Positions 17,906 to 25,765 of a DNA stretch of 64,000 nucleotides are shown here, in pieces. Where the stretch lies: the NCBI RefSeq assembly GCF_014287475.1, contig NZ_JACOPF010000002.1, positions 620,001-684,000 of the forward strand. The letters are read 5' to 3'. The translations under genes were made by a program, and so were the position numbers. The notes below the pieces were generated by a model. It had not been told where the DNA came from. It worked only from the letters and a program-made list of their open reading frames with translations, and made no database searches. This DNA comes from Mediterraneibacter hominis. GTDB taxonomy: Bacteria > Bacillota > Clostridia > Lachnospirales > Lachnospiraceae. Position 1 is the first letter of the stretch, and every line of letters begins with the position of its first letter.

Positions 17906-17976
17906 TTCATATTCAAAATGGAGACAATCAAGCCAGCAACGGCTATGATAATCATCAGTTCTTCATATGTACTCAT
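17893..17976 (-). CDS. Small membrane toxin, holin-like type I toxin family
   Basis: A 27-residue peptide beginning MSTYEELMIIIAVAGLIVSI and ending in a lysine-rich tail. The pattern MSxYExLxLMI, one membrane helix and a charged end, is that of the TxpA/BsrG and Hol_Tox group, which depolarises or disorganises the membrane when over-made. Ribosome binding site AAGGGGTGG stands in front of ATG 17976. A convergent strongly promoted RNA overlaps its 3' end. In prophages such modules favour retention of the element. Confidence 0.75.
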   Translation of the reverse strand: MSTYEELMIIIAVAGLIVSILNMKNKK

Positions 17977-18080
17977 AATTACCACCCCTTCCGTAAGACC
18001 TCCGGAACAGGTGGAAGCTGCCCTCCCAGTTGCCTGGGTAAATATATTATTTTGGATTGCCCCGGACGGCGCCGGGGCGG

Positions 18081-18542
18081 CTATACCTTTTCTAAGACTG
18101 CCAGATTAGGGATAAAGAATATTGTGTAGTTATCAAGTTGAGTACACACTCCGTACTTCTCTCTGTAGCAGTCGATACATTCCTGTAAAAACTCTTCCGT
18201 CACACCTAATAAATCGGCCATATTGTGACTGTCCTGACAACCAGACTGATATGCTTTTATAATACCGCGTAATCCTATCAATCTATTGTAAGCCCAAAGC
18301 CTTGCCTGCCGTTCCTGCTTGCGGTTACGGGTGTCAGACATATCAAGTATATTTCCGACAGAGGTATAGTGGTGTCCCATTTCTTCTGCGAGGACGCAGG
18401 ATTTCTGAAGGTTTGTTTTTAGGTTTTTACGAATAGCAATTCTGGTTCCTTTAATTCTTCCATCGCTTGCTATGAGGTCTTTTTCTTTAACCGTAAGCCC
18501 CTCTTTATAGGCTTCATTTAAAAGTGCTTCATACGAATTCAT
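18081..18542 (-). CDS. ImmA/IrrE-family metallopeptidase
   Basis: A 153-residue protein. The motif VLAEEMGHHYTS is the degenerate HExxH-type zinc site (EExGHH) typical of phage ImmA-like proteins. In ICEBs1, ImmA cuts the repressor ImmR after DNA damage. Here the gene follows the CI-like repressor on the same strand and probably inactivates it to induce the prophage. GGAGGTG precedes ATG 18542. Gap 17977-18080 holds no gene. Confidence 0.85.
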   Translation of the reverse strand: MNSYEALLNEAYKEGLTVKEKDLIASDGRIKGTRIAIRKNLKTNLQKSCVLAEEMGHHYTSVGNILDMSDTRNRKQERQARLWAYNRLIGLRGIIKAYQSGCQDSHNMADLLGVTEEFLQECIDCYREKYGVCTQLDNYTIFFIPNLAVLEKV

Positions 18543-18596
18543 TTTCCACACCTCCAAGATTAGTATATCTCATAACCTGTCCAATAAAAAGGACTG

Positions 18597-19454
18597 CTAG
18601 AAGTTTTCATCATCCATGATATCGTCATCGTGCTTTTTCATCTTGTTCGTGACTGGAATATCAGTACGTTCGTGGGCAGCTGCCAGCTCAATTTGATAAT
18701 CATAGTTATAGAGTGGATTGCAATTCATTTCCTTTGCTGTATCAAGAAGTTTATTTTTTCCATGTTGATTCATCTTTCGTGATTCGCCAATAAGCGATAT
18801 TTCATAGCTATTTAAAGAATTTTCTGTTTCACGGAATGAAGTGACTTCATGGTAAACAGTGTCATCAGCAACACCGTATTTTTCACAAAGAGTTTCATAT
18901 ACAGTTTCCCCGATATTGTCTAATACATCTTTGGTAGAAGCTAATCCCATTTCTTTTTTACAAAACATTCCAAAATCCTCATGGGATAAGTCGAAATGGC
19001 TATTCCAAATGCTACGCATAAAATCATACTTCAAATACTGTTCAAAAGCGTCTATTCGTTCATCAGTAGAAAGAGTAGGATTATTCAATTTAGAAATATA
19101 GTAGCTTCGTTGTTTATCTGCTTCTCCGTATAAAAGAATTTTTCCATATTTTCTTTCGGCTGCAAGGAATTTTTTGTGAAACGCTTCGTGTTCTGCTGAA
19201 TCATATTTATTTAATGGGTCATATGTGTTGTAGCAGATTGGACAATGTACAACCGGACTTTTACCAAGTAAAAAATCTATACTTATATTGAAATAATCAG
19301 CGATAAGTTCAAGAGTCTCAAAATTGGGTTGTCGTGCGCCCTGTTCGTACATATTAAGTGCGCTTTTTGACAGTCCTATCGAATTAGCAAGTTCTTGTTG
19401 AGTCATTTTCTTTTGACTGCGTAATGATTTTAATACACTTGAAAAATTGGCCAT
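18597..19454 (-). CDS. CI-like lysogeny repressor (XRE helix-turn-helix)
   Basis: A 285-residue repressor with an XRE-type helix-turn-helix at about 1-66 (TQQELANSIGLSKSALNMYE). A CPICYNTYDP element at about 71-80 has paired cysteines and may bind zinc. The long C-terminal region is not an S24 peptidase, so control by ImmA fits better than RecA-type self-cleavage. Four ACACGAAACGTGT-like operators surround its promoter and the divergent early promoter. Confidence 0.85.
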   Translation of the reverse strand: MANFSSVLKSLRSQKKMTQQELANSIGLSKSALNMYEQGARQPNFETLELIADYFNISIDFLLGKSPVVHCPICYNTYDPLNKYDSAEHEAFHKKFLAAERKYGKILLYGEADKQRSYYISKLNNPTLSTDERIDAFEQYLKYDFMRSIWNSHFDLSHEDFGMFCKKEMGLASTKDVLDNIGETVYETLCEKYGVADDTVYHEVTSFRETENSLNSYEISLIGESRKMNQHGKNKLLDTAKEMNCNPLYNYDYQIELAAAHERTDIPVTNKMKKHDDDIMDDENF

Positions 19455-19483
19455 ATAAACCTTCCTTTCTTTTTACATTACAT

Positions 19484-19512
19484 ATTATACACGAAACGTG
19501 TTAAAAAGTAAA
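19484..19512 (-). promoter_or_regulatory. Leftward repressor promoter
   Basis: On the minus strand, TTTACT (19512-19507), a 17-base spacer and TATAAT (19489-19484). Operator O1 fills most of the spacer, so the repressor can regulate its own synthesis. Confidence 0.6.
19489..19501. promoter_or_regulatory. Repressor operator O1
   Basis: ACACGAAACGTGT, a perfect dyad of ACACG/CGTGT around AAA, lies between the -35 and -10 boxes of the leftward promoter. Confidence 0.75.
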
Positions 19513-19521
19513 GGATGAAAT

Positions 19522-19534
19522 ACACGATTTGTGC
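19522..19534. promoter_or_regulatory. Repressor operator O2
   Basis: ACACGATTTGTGC, the most diverged copy, abuts the -35 box of the rightward promoter and would block it when bound. Confidence 0.65.
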
Positions 19535-19563
19535 TTGACATGTGAGATAGAGTAGTGTATATT
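19535..19563 (+). promoter_or_regulatory. Rightward early promoter (PR-like)
   Basis: TTGACA (19535-19540), a 17-base spacer and TATATT (19558-19563) drive the Cro-like gene and the replication block. O2 and O3 flank it. Confidence 0.75.
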
Positions 19564-19571
19564 TGAATTAA

Positions 19572-19584
19572 GCACAAAACGTGT
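19572..19584. promoter_or_regulatory. Repressor operator O3
   Basis: GCACAAAACGTGT lies at the predicted start of the rightward transcript. Confidence 0.7.
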
Positions 19585-19606
19585 TTTTGAAAGGGAGGTG
19601 ATTGAA

Positions 19607-19846
19607 TTGAATAATGCCGCTATTGCTAAAAGGCTTATAGAGTTAAGAGGTGAGAGAAGCAGAGAAACGGTAGCAAATGCTTGTGGAATCAGTGTTTCTG
19701 CGTTGGCAATGTATGAGGTGGGTGCAAGAATACCGAGAGATGATATAAAAGTGCGTTTAGCTCATTATTATAATTGTTCTGTAGAATTCATTTTTTTTGT
19801 ACACAAAGAGCACGAAACGTGTTTAAAAGAAAAGGAGGTGGTATAA
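19607..19846 (+). CDS. Cro-like small helix-turn-helix protein
   Basis: A 79-residue XRE-type DNA-binding protein (RSRETVANACGISVSALAMYE). The reading frame extends to a GTG at 19598, but that codon is part of the Shine-Dalgarno sequence AAGGGAGGTG, so TTG 19607 is the likely start. As first gene of the rightward transcript it fits the Cro role, competing with the repressor at the ACACG...CGTGT sites. A fourth operator copy is inside its 3' end. Confidence 0.8.
   Translation: MNNAAIAKRLIELRGERSRETVANACGISVSALAMYEVGARIPRDDIKVRLAHYYNCSVEFIFFVHKEHETCLKEKEVV
19810..19822. promoter_or_regulatory. Repressor operator O4, inside the Cro-like gene
   Basis: GCACGAAACGTGT matches O1 in 12 of 13 bases and lies 226 bp downstream of O3. 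It may support repressor looping or act as an elongation block. Confidence 0.65.
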
Positions 19847-19847
19847 G

Positions 19848-20030
19848 GTGGAAAAAATTAATGGGATATTAGAGGCTCTTAAAGGAACTTCATACTCAGA
19901 ATGGAGGAAAATAAAAGCAGGAATTGACGATTATTATCGTGTTGAGTCTATCAAAAAGACTGATGAAATACAACTTGCGGACCCAAACACGATAATACCG
20001 TTTATAAAACGTTATTGTTCAACTATTTGA
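19848..20030 (+). CDS. Small hypothetical phage protein
   Basis: 60 residues, GTG start behind AAAGGAGGTGG, one base after the Cro-like gene. Rich in charged residues, no membrane segment and no family recognised. Its 3' end overlaps the convergent gene at 20012 by 19 bases. Confidence 0.55.
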   Translation: MEKINGILEALKGTSYSEWRKIKAGIDDYYRVESIKKTDEIQLADPNTIIPFIKRYCSTI

Positions 20031-20251
20031 AGGAAAATGGGATTGATTCTGTAGTCTTTGCCTTTGTAGTGGATGTAAACGTAATCCATCTGATAAAAGG
20101 TATGTTCAGCATCACGTCTAAACGGAGAAAAGATAGGAGCGTTTTCTTCATACCATAAATCTGGCGAAGTGTTATGAATTCCCATTGTACACGACGGGTC
20201 ATCATTAAGACAAACCCAATTACCAATAAGACAAGCATAAATTTTCTTCAT
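20012..20251 (-). CDS. Hypothetical phage protein on opposite strand
   Basis: 79 residues starting MKKIYACLIGNWVCLNDDPS, with a good AAAGGAGAAG site. On the minus strand an extended -10 (TGATATAAT, 20310-20302) precedes it, so it seems to be a single-gene unit that runs against the early operon and could be expressed in the lysogen. Tyr/Trp-rich with no recognised domain. The rest of the gap to 20385 shows nothing further. Confidence 0.6.
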   Translation of the reverse strand: MKKIYACLIGNWVCLNDDPSCTMGIHNTSPDLWYEENAPIFSPFRRDAEHTFYQMDYVYIHYKGKDYRINPIFLQIVEQ

Positions 20252-20385
20252 AGAATAGCTTCTCCTTTCATAATACTCGGCATGGCAGTGCCTGTAAGGA
20301 GATTATATCACAAAAAGAAGTTTTGAGTAGTGTAGCAGAGAGGGTGTCTGATAAAAGGGACTTTGTTTGAAAGAAGGTGAATAAG

Positions 20386-20604
20386 GTGTCAGAAATTTTA
20401 AACACAGCGACTAAAATCGCAAAAGTCATCCGGTGCGACCCTTGCGAGGTTCGGCATAAAATGCGTACCGGAAAGTGGCAGTTTGGGCGGGTTATACGAC
20501 CGACTAGGAGGGGCGAACTGTATAGGTACGAAGCAACAATAAACGAGGTTGCAAAATACATTGACATAAGCCGGGAAGAGGCAGAAAGGAGGCTGGCAGA
20601 GTGA
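20386..20604 (+). CDS. Small phage DNA-binding-like protein
   Basis: 72 residues from GTG 20386, which has GAAGGTG at 7 bases; an in-frame GTG at 20377 overlaps that site. The sequence resembles small helix-turn-helix/excisionase-type proteins (CDPCEVRHKMRTGKWQFGRV). No firm family; excisionase is only one possibility. Confidence 0.6.
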   Translation: MSEILNTATKIAKVIRCDPCEVRHKMRTGKWQFGRVIRPTRRGELYRYEATINEVAKYIDISREEAERRLAE

Positions 20605-20771
20605 CAGAGTTGCAGGTAATTGAGCAGAAGCGCAGGGAGACAATTGAAGAAACTAGGAAGCGCAGAGATAAAAGCCTTACAGGTTTAGGGCTTGTAGCAG
20701 TGCTGTCTGTTTGTTTCAACATATTTTTGTTCATGTGCTGTATTTACATATTGCAGGCAGGGCCAGTATAG
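20601..20771 (+). CDS. Small single-span membrane protein
   Basis: 56 residues. A charged N-terminal helix (IEQKRRETIEETRKRRDK) is followed by one membrane helix of about 22 residues. The GTG start overlaps the stop of the previous gene (GTGA), which is strong support for translation. Function unknown. Confidence 0.65.
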   Translation: MTELQVIEQKRRETIEETRKRRDKSLTGLGLVAVLSVCFNIFLFMCCIYILQAGPV

Positions 20772-20783
20772 GAGGTGAGAAAG

Positions 20784-20969
20784 GTGACCGATTTAGAGTT
20801 TGAGGACTATCTAGAGCGAACAATCATAGGGGCAGAAGAAATGTTTTTCACTGGAGAACTGGGAATACAGGGCGATGTAGCCGATCTGCTTGCGCTGGAT
20901 GAAACAAATCTTTTTACCGGCTCACAGGTTGCAGCGGCGATAAAAAGAGTATTGGAGCTAAAAGATTGA
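20784..20969 (+). CDS. Small hypothetical phage protein
   Basis: 61 acidic residues from GTG 20784, which follows AGGAGGTG; a GTG nine bases earlier is part of that site. Predicted mainly helical; no family recognised. Confidence 0.55.
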   Translation: MTDLEFEDYLERTIIGAEEMFFTGELGIQGDVADLLALDETNLFTGSQVAAAIKRVLELKD

Positions 20970-21003
20970 GCGCCTACATAAGCCCGGCAAGGCGTAGGCG
21001 CTC
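20968..21003. other. Hairpin between early genes
   Basis: A perfect 10-bp stem GAGCGCCTAC/GTAGGCGCTC overlaps the stop codon of the preceding gene. No U-run follows, so RNA stability, processing or attenuation is likelier than termination. Confidence 0.5.
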
Positions 21004-21043
21004 GGAAAATTAATCACTTATATTGTAGCAGAAAGGATAAAAA

Positions 21044-21199
21044 ATGGCAAATCAAGAAAAATGCTGCAATACATGCGGCAAATGCATACCAATCGGGGAG
21101 GGGGAACATAAGAACCCCACGCTGATTGTTTTAGAGGACTATCTGTCGGCAGAAGATTTCTTCTGGTGTGGCGGGAGATATTGGGAGGGAAAACAATGA
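21044..21199 (+). CDS. Small cysteine-rich phage protein
   Basis: 51 residues with CCNTCGKC near the start and FFWCGGRYW near the end, a possible zinc-ribbon. ATG 21044 stands behind GAAAGGATAA. Its stop overlaps the start of the PC4-like gene, so the two are coupled. Confidence 0.55.
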   Translation: MANQEKCCNTCGKCIPIGEGEHKNPTLIVLEDYLSAEDFFWCGGRYWEGKQ

Positions 21200-21426
21200 A
21201 GCCTAGTTTTGAAATTAAACATAACTTACTAACTCTGCCAAAAGAAAAAGAAACAGATGTATACCATAAAGAATTAAATCTGATCAGCTGGTACGGGAAA
21301 GAAGAAAAACTGGATATACGGGGATGGTCTGACGACCATGAAAAAATGACAAAAGGAATCAGCCTCACAGAGGATGAATTCATAAAGATTGCCCGCGCAG
21401 GGCTTAAAGAATTAGGAGGTAAATAA
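21196..21426 (+). CDS. PC4/YdbC-like single-stranded DNA-binding protein
   Basis: 76 residues. The motifs KELNLISWYG, DIRGWSDDHEKMTKGISLTEDEF match the YdbC/PC4 family, small dimers that bind single-stranded DNA and may act in transcription or replication. ATG 21196 follows GGGAGGG. It is the first gene of the replication block. Confidence 0.8.
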   Translation: MKPSFEIKHNLLTLPKEKETDVYHKELNLISWYGKEEKLDIRGWSDDHEKMTKGISLTEDEFIKIARAGLKELGGK

Positions 21427-21427
21427 G

Positions 21428-21844
21428 ATGGCACAGATTACAGTAGTGTACAAAGATTTTGAGGAAATGGTAACAATGGCTGAAGAGTTACTGAAAACTG
21501 TAGGGAGGAGAGAGGCTGAGGCAACAGAGAACCGGATGCCGTATGGAAGAGAGATTGCACCCCATTTTCCGGAAGCGAATACGGGAGCGCAAAACAGCGC
21601 ATCAGGGCAAACAGCCGCGTCCGCACCAGTCGCGCAGCAGCCGGCACAGCCTGTACAGACAAGTGCCCCGGCGTATACCCTGGATGATTTGTCAAGGGCG
21701 GGCATGTCCCTGATGGACAAAGGGATGCAGGGGCAGCTGCAGCAGCTTATCCAGAGCTACGGGGTCATGTCCTTAGTGGAACTTCCGCCTGAACAGTATG
21801 GAAACTTTGCAACGGCGCTTAGAGGAATGGGGGCGCAGATATAA
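21428..21844 (+). CDS. Conserved phage replication-block protein of unknown function
   Basis: 138 residues in three parts: a helical N-terminus (1-35), an Ala/Gln/Pro-rich linker (about 55-78), and a C-terminal domain (YTLDDLSRAGMSLMDKGMQ...LPPEQYG) shaped like helical partner-binding modules. It sits directly before the DUF2800 gene. No function is established to my knowledge. Confidence 0.65.
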   Translation: MAQITVVYKDFEEMVTMAEELLKTVGRREAEATENRMPYGREIAPHFPEANTGAQNSASGQTAASAPVAQQPAQPVQTSAPAYTLDDLSRAGMSLMDKGMQGQLQQLIQSYGVMSLVELPPEQYGNFATALRGMGAQI

Positions 21845-21845
21845 G

Positions 21846-23027
21846 ATGAACCATAAAAAGAGAAAGCACGCGCTGTTAAGTGCATCCAGCGCGCACAGGT
21901 GGCTTTTATGTACCCCAAGCGCAAGACTGGAGGAACAGTTTCCGGATACGGATTCGGAAACTGCGCAGGAAGGAACCCTGGCGCACGAACTTGCGGAGAT
22001 AAGAGCACGGAACTATGTCAACCCCGGGGACATATCGAAGCGGAAATTGAATTCCGCAATTAAAAAACTGAAAGAAAACGCGTTGTGGCAGGATGAAATG
22101 ATGGTACATACGGATGCTTATCTTGACTATATAAAAAACACGGCGATCGGACTGCCCTCAATGCCCTCCTTTCGTATTGAGCATGAGGTTGACTTTCACA
22201 GTTATGTCCCGGAAGGGTTTGGAACCGCGGATTTGATTTTAATACAAGGAGAGCTGCTGCAGGTGATCGATTTTAAGTATGGCAAAGGCGTTCCTGTATC
22301 GGCAGAAGAAAATCCACAGATGATGTTATACGCGCTGGGAGCGTATGAAGCCTATCGGATGCTTTATCCGATTAAGCAGATCAAACTTTCTATTGTACAG
22401 CCCAGGATAGACAACATTTCGGAATGGGAATGCTCCCTCCAGGAGCTGCTTGCGTTCGGGAACTACGTCAAAGAAAGGGCGGCCCTTGCATTTGAGGGGA
22501 AAGGGGATTTTTGCCCCGGGGAAAAACAGTGCCGGTTCTGTCGGGCAAAGAGCCAGTGCCGGGCAAGGGCGGAGGAAAATGTCCGCCTGGCGTTCAGTCC
22601 GGATAAGGGGAAACTGCCGCCGTTGATTACGAATGAGGAAGCAGGAAGATACCTGCTGCAGGGAGAGGATGTAGCGAAATGGCTGTCTGACCTGGAGGAG
22701 TACGCCCTGAAAGAGTGCCTTAAGGGAAATGAAGTGCCCGGCTGGAAAGCAGTGGAAGGAAGAGCATCCCGGGTTTGGACAGACATGGACAAGGCGTTTG
22801 AGACGCTGGAGAAGGCAGGGATTGCAGAAGAAGCCATGTTGTGGGAAAAGAAACCGCTTACGCTGGCGCAGGTGGAAAAAATAGTAGGGAAGAAAAACTT
22901 CCAGGACGCAGTGGGGGAATACGTTGTCAAAAAACCAGGCAAGCCCACACTCGTACATGAGGAGGATAAAAGAGAAGCTATCACGAACAAAGTAACAGCT
23001 GAAGAAGTATTTAAGGAGGAAGATTAA
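21846..23027 (+). CDS. DUF2800 family protein, PD-(D/E)XK nuclease-like
   Basis: 393 residues. It carries a Cas4/RecB-type core: Glu/His in GTLAHELAE, the acidic pair and lysine in GTADLILI...LQVIDFKYGKGV, and the four-cysteine set CPGEKQCRFCRAKSQC that may hold an iron-sulfur cluster or zinc. Such phage nucleases are thought to act in recombination. ATG 21846 begins one base after the stop of the previous gene; the frame to 21798 overlaps that gene and is rejected. Confidence 0.85.
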   Translation: MNHKKRKHALLSASSAHRWLLCTPSARLEEQFPDTDSETAQEGTLAHELAEIRARNYVNPGDISKRKLNSAIKKLKENALWQDEMMVHTDAYLDYIKNTAIGLPSMPSFRIEHEVDFHSYVPEGFGTADLILIQGELLQVIDFKYGKGVPVSAEENPQMMLYALGAYEAYRMLYPIKQIKLSIVQPRIDNISEWECSLQELLAFGNYVKERAALAFEGKGDFCPGEKQCRFCRAKSQCRARAEENVRLAFSPDKGKLPPLITNEEAGRYLLQGEDVAKWLSDLEEYALKECLKGNEVPGWKAVEGRASRVWTDMDKAFETLEKAGIAEEAMLWEKKPLTLAQVEKIVGKKNFQDAVGEYVVKKPGKPTLVHEEDKREAITNKVTAEEVFKEED

Positions 23028-23028
23028 C

Positions 23029-23715
23029 ATGAGTATTGGAGATATTACAAATGTAACAACAGGAGAAGCGAGATTGTCGTATGTGCATCTGTTCAAGCCA
23101 TATGCACAGCAGCCGGGGCAGGAGGAGAAGTTTAGCTGCACCGTTCTTGTGCCAAAATCAGATACCGCTACAAAAGCAAGGATTGACGCGGCCATTGAAG
23201 CGGCAAAGCAGAAAGGGATTTCCGGGAAATGGAACGGTGTGTGCCCGCCCATTGTTCCGGATCCTGTTTGGGACGGAGATGGCGCGCGCCCGTCTGACGG
23301 CATGCCGTTTGGTACAGAGTGTAAAGGGCACTGGGTGTTTACTGCCAGCGCAAAGGCAGACTATCCTCCGGAGGTCGTAGACGCAAATATGAATCCCATC
23401 ATCAACCAGTCGGAGATATACAGCGGAGTGTACGCCGTGGTAAACGTGGAGTTTTACCCCTATGCATTCGGTGGTAAGAAAGGGATCGGCTGCGGCCTGG
23501 GGCCGGTAAAAAAAGTACGTGACGGAGAAGCGCTTGCAGGAAGTGCGCCTACTGCAGCCCAGGCTTTTGGCGCTCCACAGCCGGCGGCAGCGGCCCCGGG
23601 TATGACACCGCCGTGGAATCCGAATCCGACAGCAGCGGCCCCGGGCATGACACCGCCGTGGAATCCGAATCCGGCAGGTGGAAACATCAATCCGATTACG
23701 GGACAGCCAATGTAA
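23029..23715 (+). CDS. DUF2815 family phage single-stranded DNA-binding protein
   Basis: 228 residues. The body (1-165) resembles the gp2.5-like OB-fold group often found beside DUF2800 and DNA polymerase A. The tail is Pro/Ala/Gly-rich and contains the 15-residue unit APGMTPPWNPNPTAA twice. It would coat single-stranded DNA and recruit polymerase and nuclease. The ribosome binding site is AAGGAGGAAG. Confidence 0.82.
   Translation: MSIGDITNVTTGEARLSYVHLFKPYAQQPGQEEKFSCTVLVPKSDTATKARIDAAIEAAKQKGISGKWNGVCPPIVPDPVWDGDGARPSDGMPFGTECKGHWVFTASAKADYPPEVVDANMNPIINQSEIYSGVYAVVNVEFYPYAFGGKKGIGCGLGPVKKVRDGEALAGSAPTAAQAFGAPQPAAAAPGMTPPWNPNPTAAAPGMTPPWNPNPAGGNINPITGQPM
23587..23675 (+). repeat. 45-bp tandem repeat in the DUF2815 gene
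   Basis: Two nearly identical 45-base units code for the Pro-rich 15-residue unit. In-frame length variation by slippage would change only the flexible tail. Confidence 0.75.
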
Positions 23716-23760
23716 AACAGAGGGGATTTAAGCCCCTCTTCTTTAGCAGGAGATGGAACA

Positions 23761-25755
23761 ATGCAGCATTTAAGTATTGATATAGAAACAAAAAGCAGTG
23801 TAGATATCGGGAAAGCCGGACTGTACAGATATGCACAGGATCCGGATTTTGCAATTCTTCTGTTCGCATATAAATACATGGATGATCCGGTTGAAGTTAT
23901 CGATCTGGCATCCGGGGAAAAAATCCCGGAAGGGATCCAGACAATGCTGTGGAATCCGGATGTAATTAAGCATGCGTACAATGCTTCCTTTGAGTGGTAT
24001 TGCCTCAATCAGGCAGGATACCAGACGCCGTTAGAACAGTGGAGGTGTACAATGGCGCACGGGCTGTACTGCGGATACACAGCAGGGCTGGAGGCTACGG
24101 GAAAGGCAATCGGTCTGCCGCAGGATAAAAGAAAGCTGACAACAGGAAAGGCTCTTATCCGCTATTTCTGTGTGCCCTGTAAACCAACAAAGGGAAACGG
24201 GGGCCGTGCATGGAACCTTCCCCGGCATGCCCCGGATAAATGGGAGCTGTTTAAAGAGTACTGTAAACAGGATGTAACGACGGAACACGAAATATGGAAA
24301 CGGCTTAGGGTCTTTCCGATGCCGGAGGAGGAAGAAAAGCTATGGCAGATGGATGTCCGGATGAACGAGTTTGGCGTCAGGGCAGATGAAAAACTAATAG
24401 ACGGCGCATTGATGATTGACAGCATCAGTACGCAGAAATTAACCGAAGAAGCTGTCCGGATTTCAGGACTTGAAAACCCAAACAGTACAAGCCAGTTAAA
24501 ACAGTGGATTGAAAGAGAATTATCGAATTGGGCGGAGACGGATGTAGAGCTTCCGGGGCTTAGAAAAGAGGATGTTGCGGTACTTTTAGGAAAACAAAAT
24601 CTTCCGGCGGAAGTCAGGAGAATTTTAGAAATACGTCAGCAGATGGGGAAAACCTCAGTAAAAAAATACACCGCTATGAAATCCGCGAAAGGGGATGATG
24701 GCCGTATCCGGGGATTATCACAGTATTACGGAGCCAACAGGACAGGGAGATGGGCAGGAAGGCTTGTGCAGGTACAGAATCTTCCGCGTAATTATCTTAC
24801 GACATTGGATGTTGCCAGAAACCTTGTGAAGGCGCGCAATTATGAAGGCGTACAGATGCTGTATGGAAATGTGCCGGATACTTTGTCACAACTTATACGG
24901 ACGGCATTTATTCCATCAGACGGGCATAAATTTGTTGTCGCTGATTTTTCGGCGATTGAAGCAAGAGTAATCGCCTGGCTGGCAGGGGAACAGTGGGTAA
25001 ATGAAGTGTTTGCCACACATGGCAGGATTTATGAGGCGACTGCTTCCCAGATGTTCCATGTGCCGATAGAAAGAATTGTAAAAGGAAATCCGGAATACAG
25101 CCTGCGGCAAAAAGGGAAAGTGGCCACCCTTGCACTGGGCTATCAGGGAGGAACGTCCGCACTTATCTCAATGGGGGCCTTAAAAATGGGACTGACAGAA
25201 GAAGAACTTCCGGACATTGTGACAAGATGGAGAGAGGCAAACCCGCGCATCAGGGATTTGTGGTATGCCGTAGAACAGGCTTCTCTAGAGACGGTGATGA
25301 CCGCACGGGAGCACGCTGTCCCGGGGCTTATTTTCCGTCTGGAAGGAGACCTGGTATACGGGCAGTCGTTTCTGACAGTACAGCTGCCAAGTGGAAGGAA
25401 ACTGTTTTACCCAAAGCCATTTTTACAGGAAAACCGGTTTGGCAGGGCGGCTATTCATTATTATGCCATAGGACAGCAGACAAAGAAGTGGGAGGTAGAT
25501 TCCACTTACGGAGGAAAGATGACGGAAAATATCGTACAGGCTATTGCGAGGGACTGTCTGGCGGAAACATTGAAACGGATCGAACAGCTTGGCCTGCAGG
25601 TGGTATTCCATGTGCATGATGAAGTAGTTATTGATGCGCCGATAGAAGCTACAGTGGAGCAGATTTGCGCTTTAATGGCGGAACCTATCCCCTGGGCGCC
25701 GGGACTGAACCTGAAGGGTGCGGGTTTTGAGGGGAGCTATTACAAGAAAGACTAG
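23761..25755 (+). CDS. Phage DNA polymerase, family A
   Basis: 664 residues. The N-terminal 3'-5' exonuclease domain has Exo I DIETKSS (Asp7, Glu9), Asn58-containing Exo II and YCKQDVTTE as Exo III. The polymerase domain has motif A VADFSAIEARV, motif B RQKGKVATLALGYQGG and motif C FHVHDEVV. It replicates the phage genome; the start is supported by the AGGAG before ATG 23761. The 45 bases before it include a small hairpin (GGGGATTTAAGCCCCTC). Confidence 0.95.
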   Translation: MQHLSIDIETKSSVDIGKAGLYRYAQDPDFAILLFAYKYMDDPVEVIDLASGEKIPEGIQTMLWNPDVIKHAYNASFEWYCLNQAGYQTPLEQWRCTMAHGLYCGYTAGLEATGKAIGLPQDKRKLTTGKALIRYFCVPCKPTKGNGGRAWNLPRHAPDKWELFKEYCKQDVTTEHEIWKRLRVFPMPEEEEKLWQMDVRMNEFGVRADEKLIDGALMIDSISTQKLTEEAVRISGLENPNSTSQLKQWIERELSNWAETDVELPGLRKEDVAVLLGKQNLPAEVRRILEIRQQMGKTSVKKYTAMKSAKGDDGRIRGLSQYYGANRTGRWAGRLVQVQNLPRNYLTTLDVARNLVKARNYEGVQMLYGNVPDTLSQLIRTAFIPSDGHKFVVADFSAIEARVIAWLAGEQWVNEVFATHGRIYEATASQMFHVPIERIVKGNPEYSLRQKGKVATLALGYQGGTSALISMGALKMGLTEEELPDIVTRWREANPRIRDLWYAVEQASLETVMTAREHAVPGLIFRLEGDLVYGQSFLTVQLPSGRKLFYPKPFLQENRFGRAAIHYYAIGQQTKKWEVDSTYGGKMTENIVQAIARDCLAETLKRIEQLGLQVVFHVHDEVVIDAPIEATVEQICALMAEPIPWAPGLNLKGAGFEGSYYKKD

Positions 25756-25765
25756 GAGGAAGGGA

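Noticed and set aside
22326..23303. Long minus-strand open frame (325 codons) over the DUF2800/DUF2815 genes
   Set aside because: No ribosome binding site, Cys/Phe/Arg-rich composition of antisense shadow, while the plus strand encodes recognised families.
23587..23675. Minisatellite or mobile repeat
   Set aside because: Only two in-frame copies that encode a Pro-rich tail; a local duplication in a flexible linker is enough to explain it.
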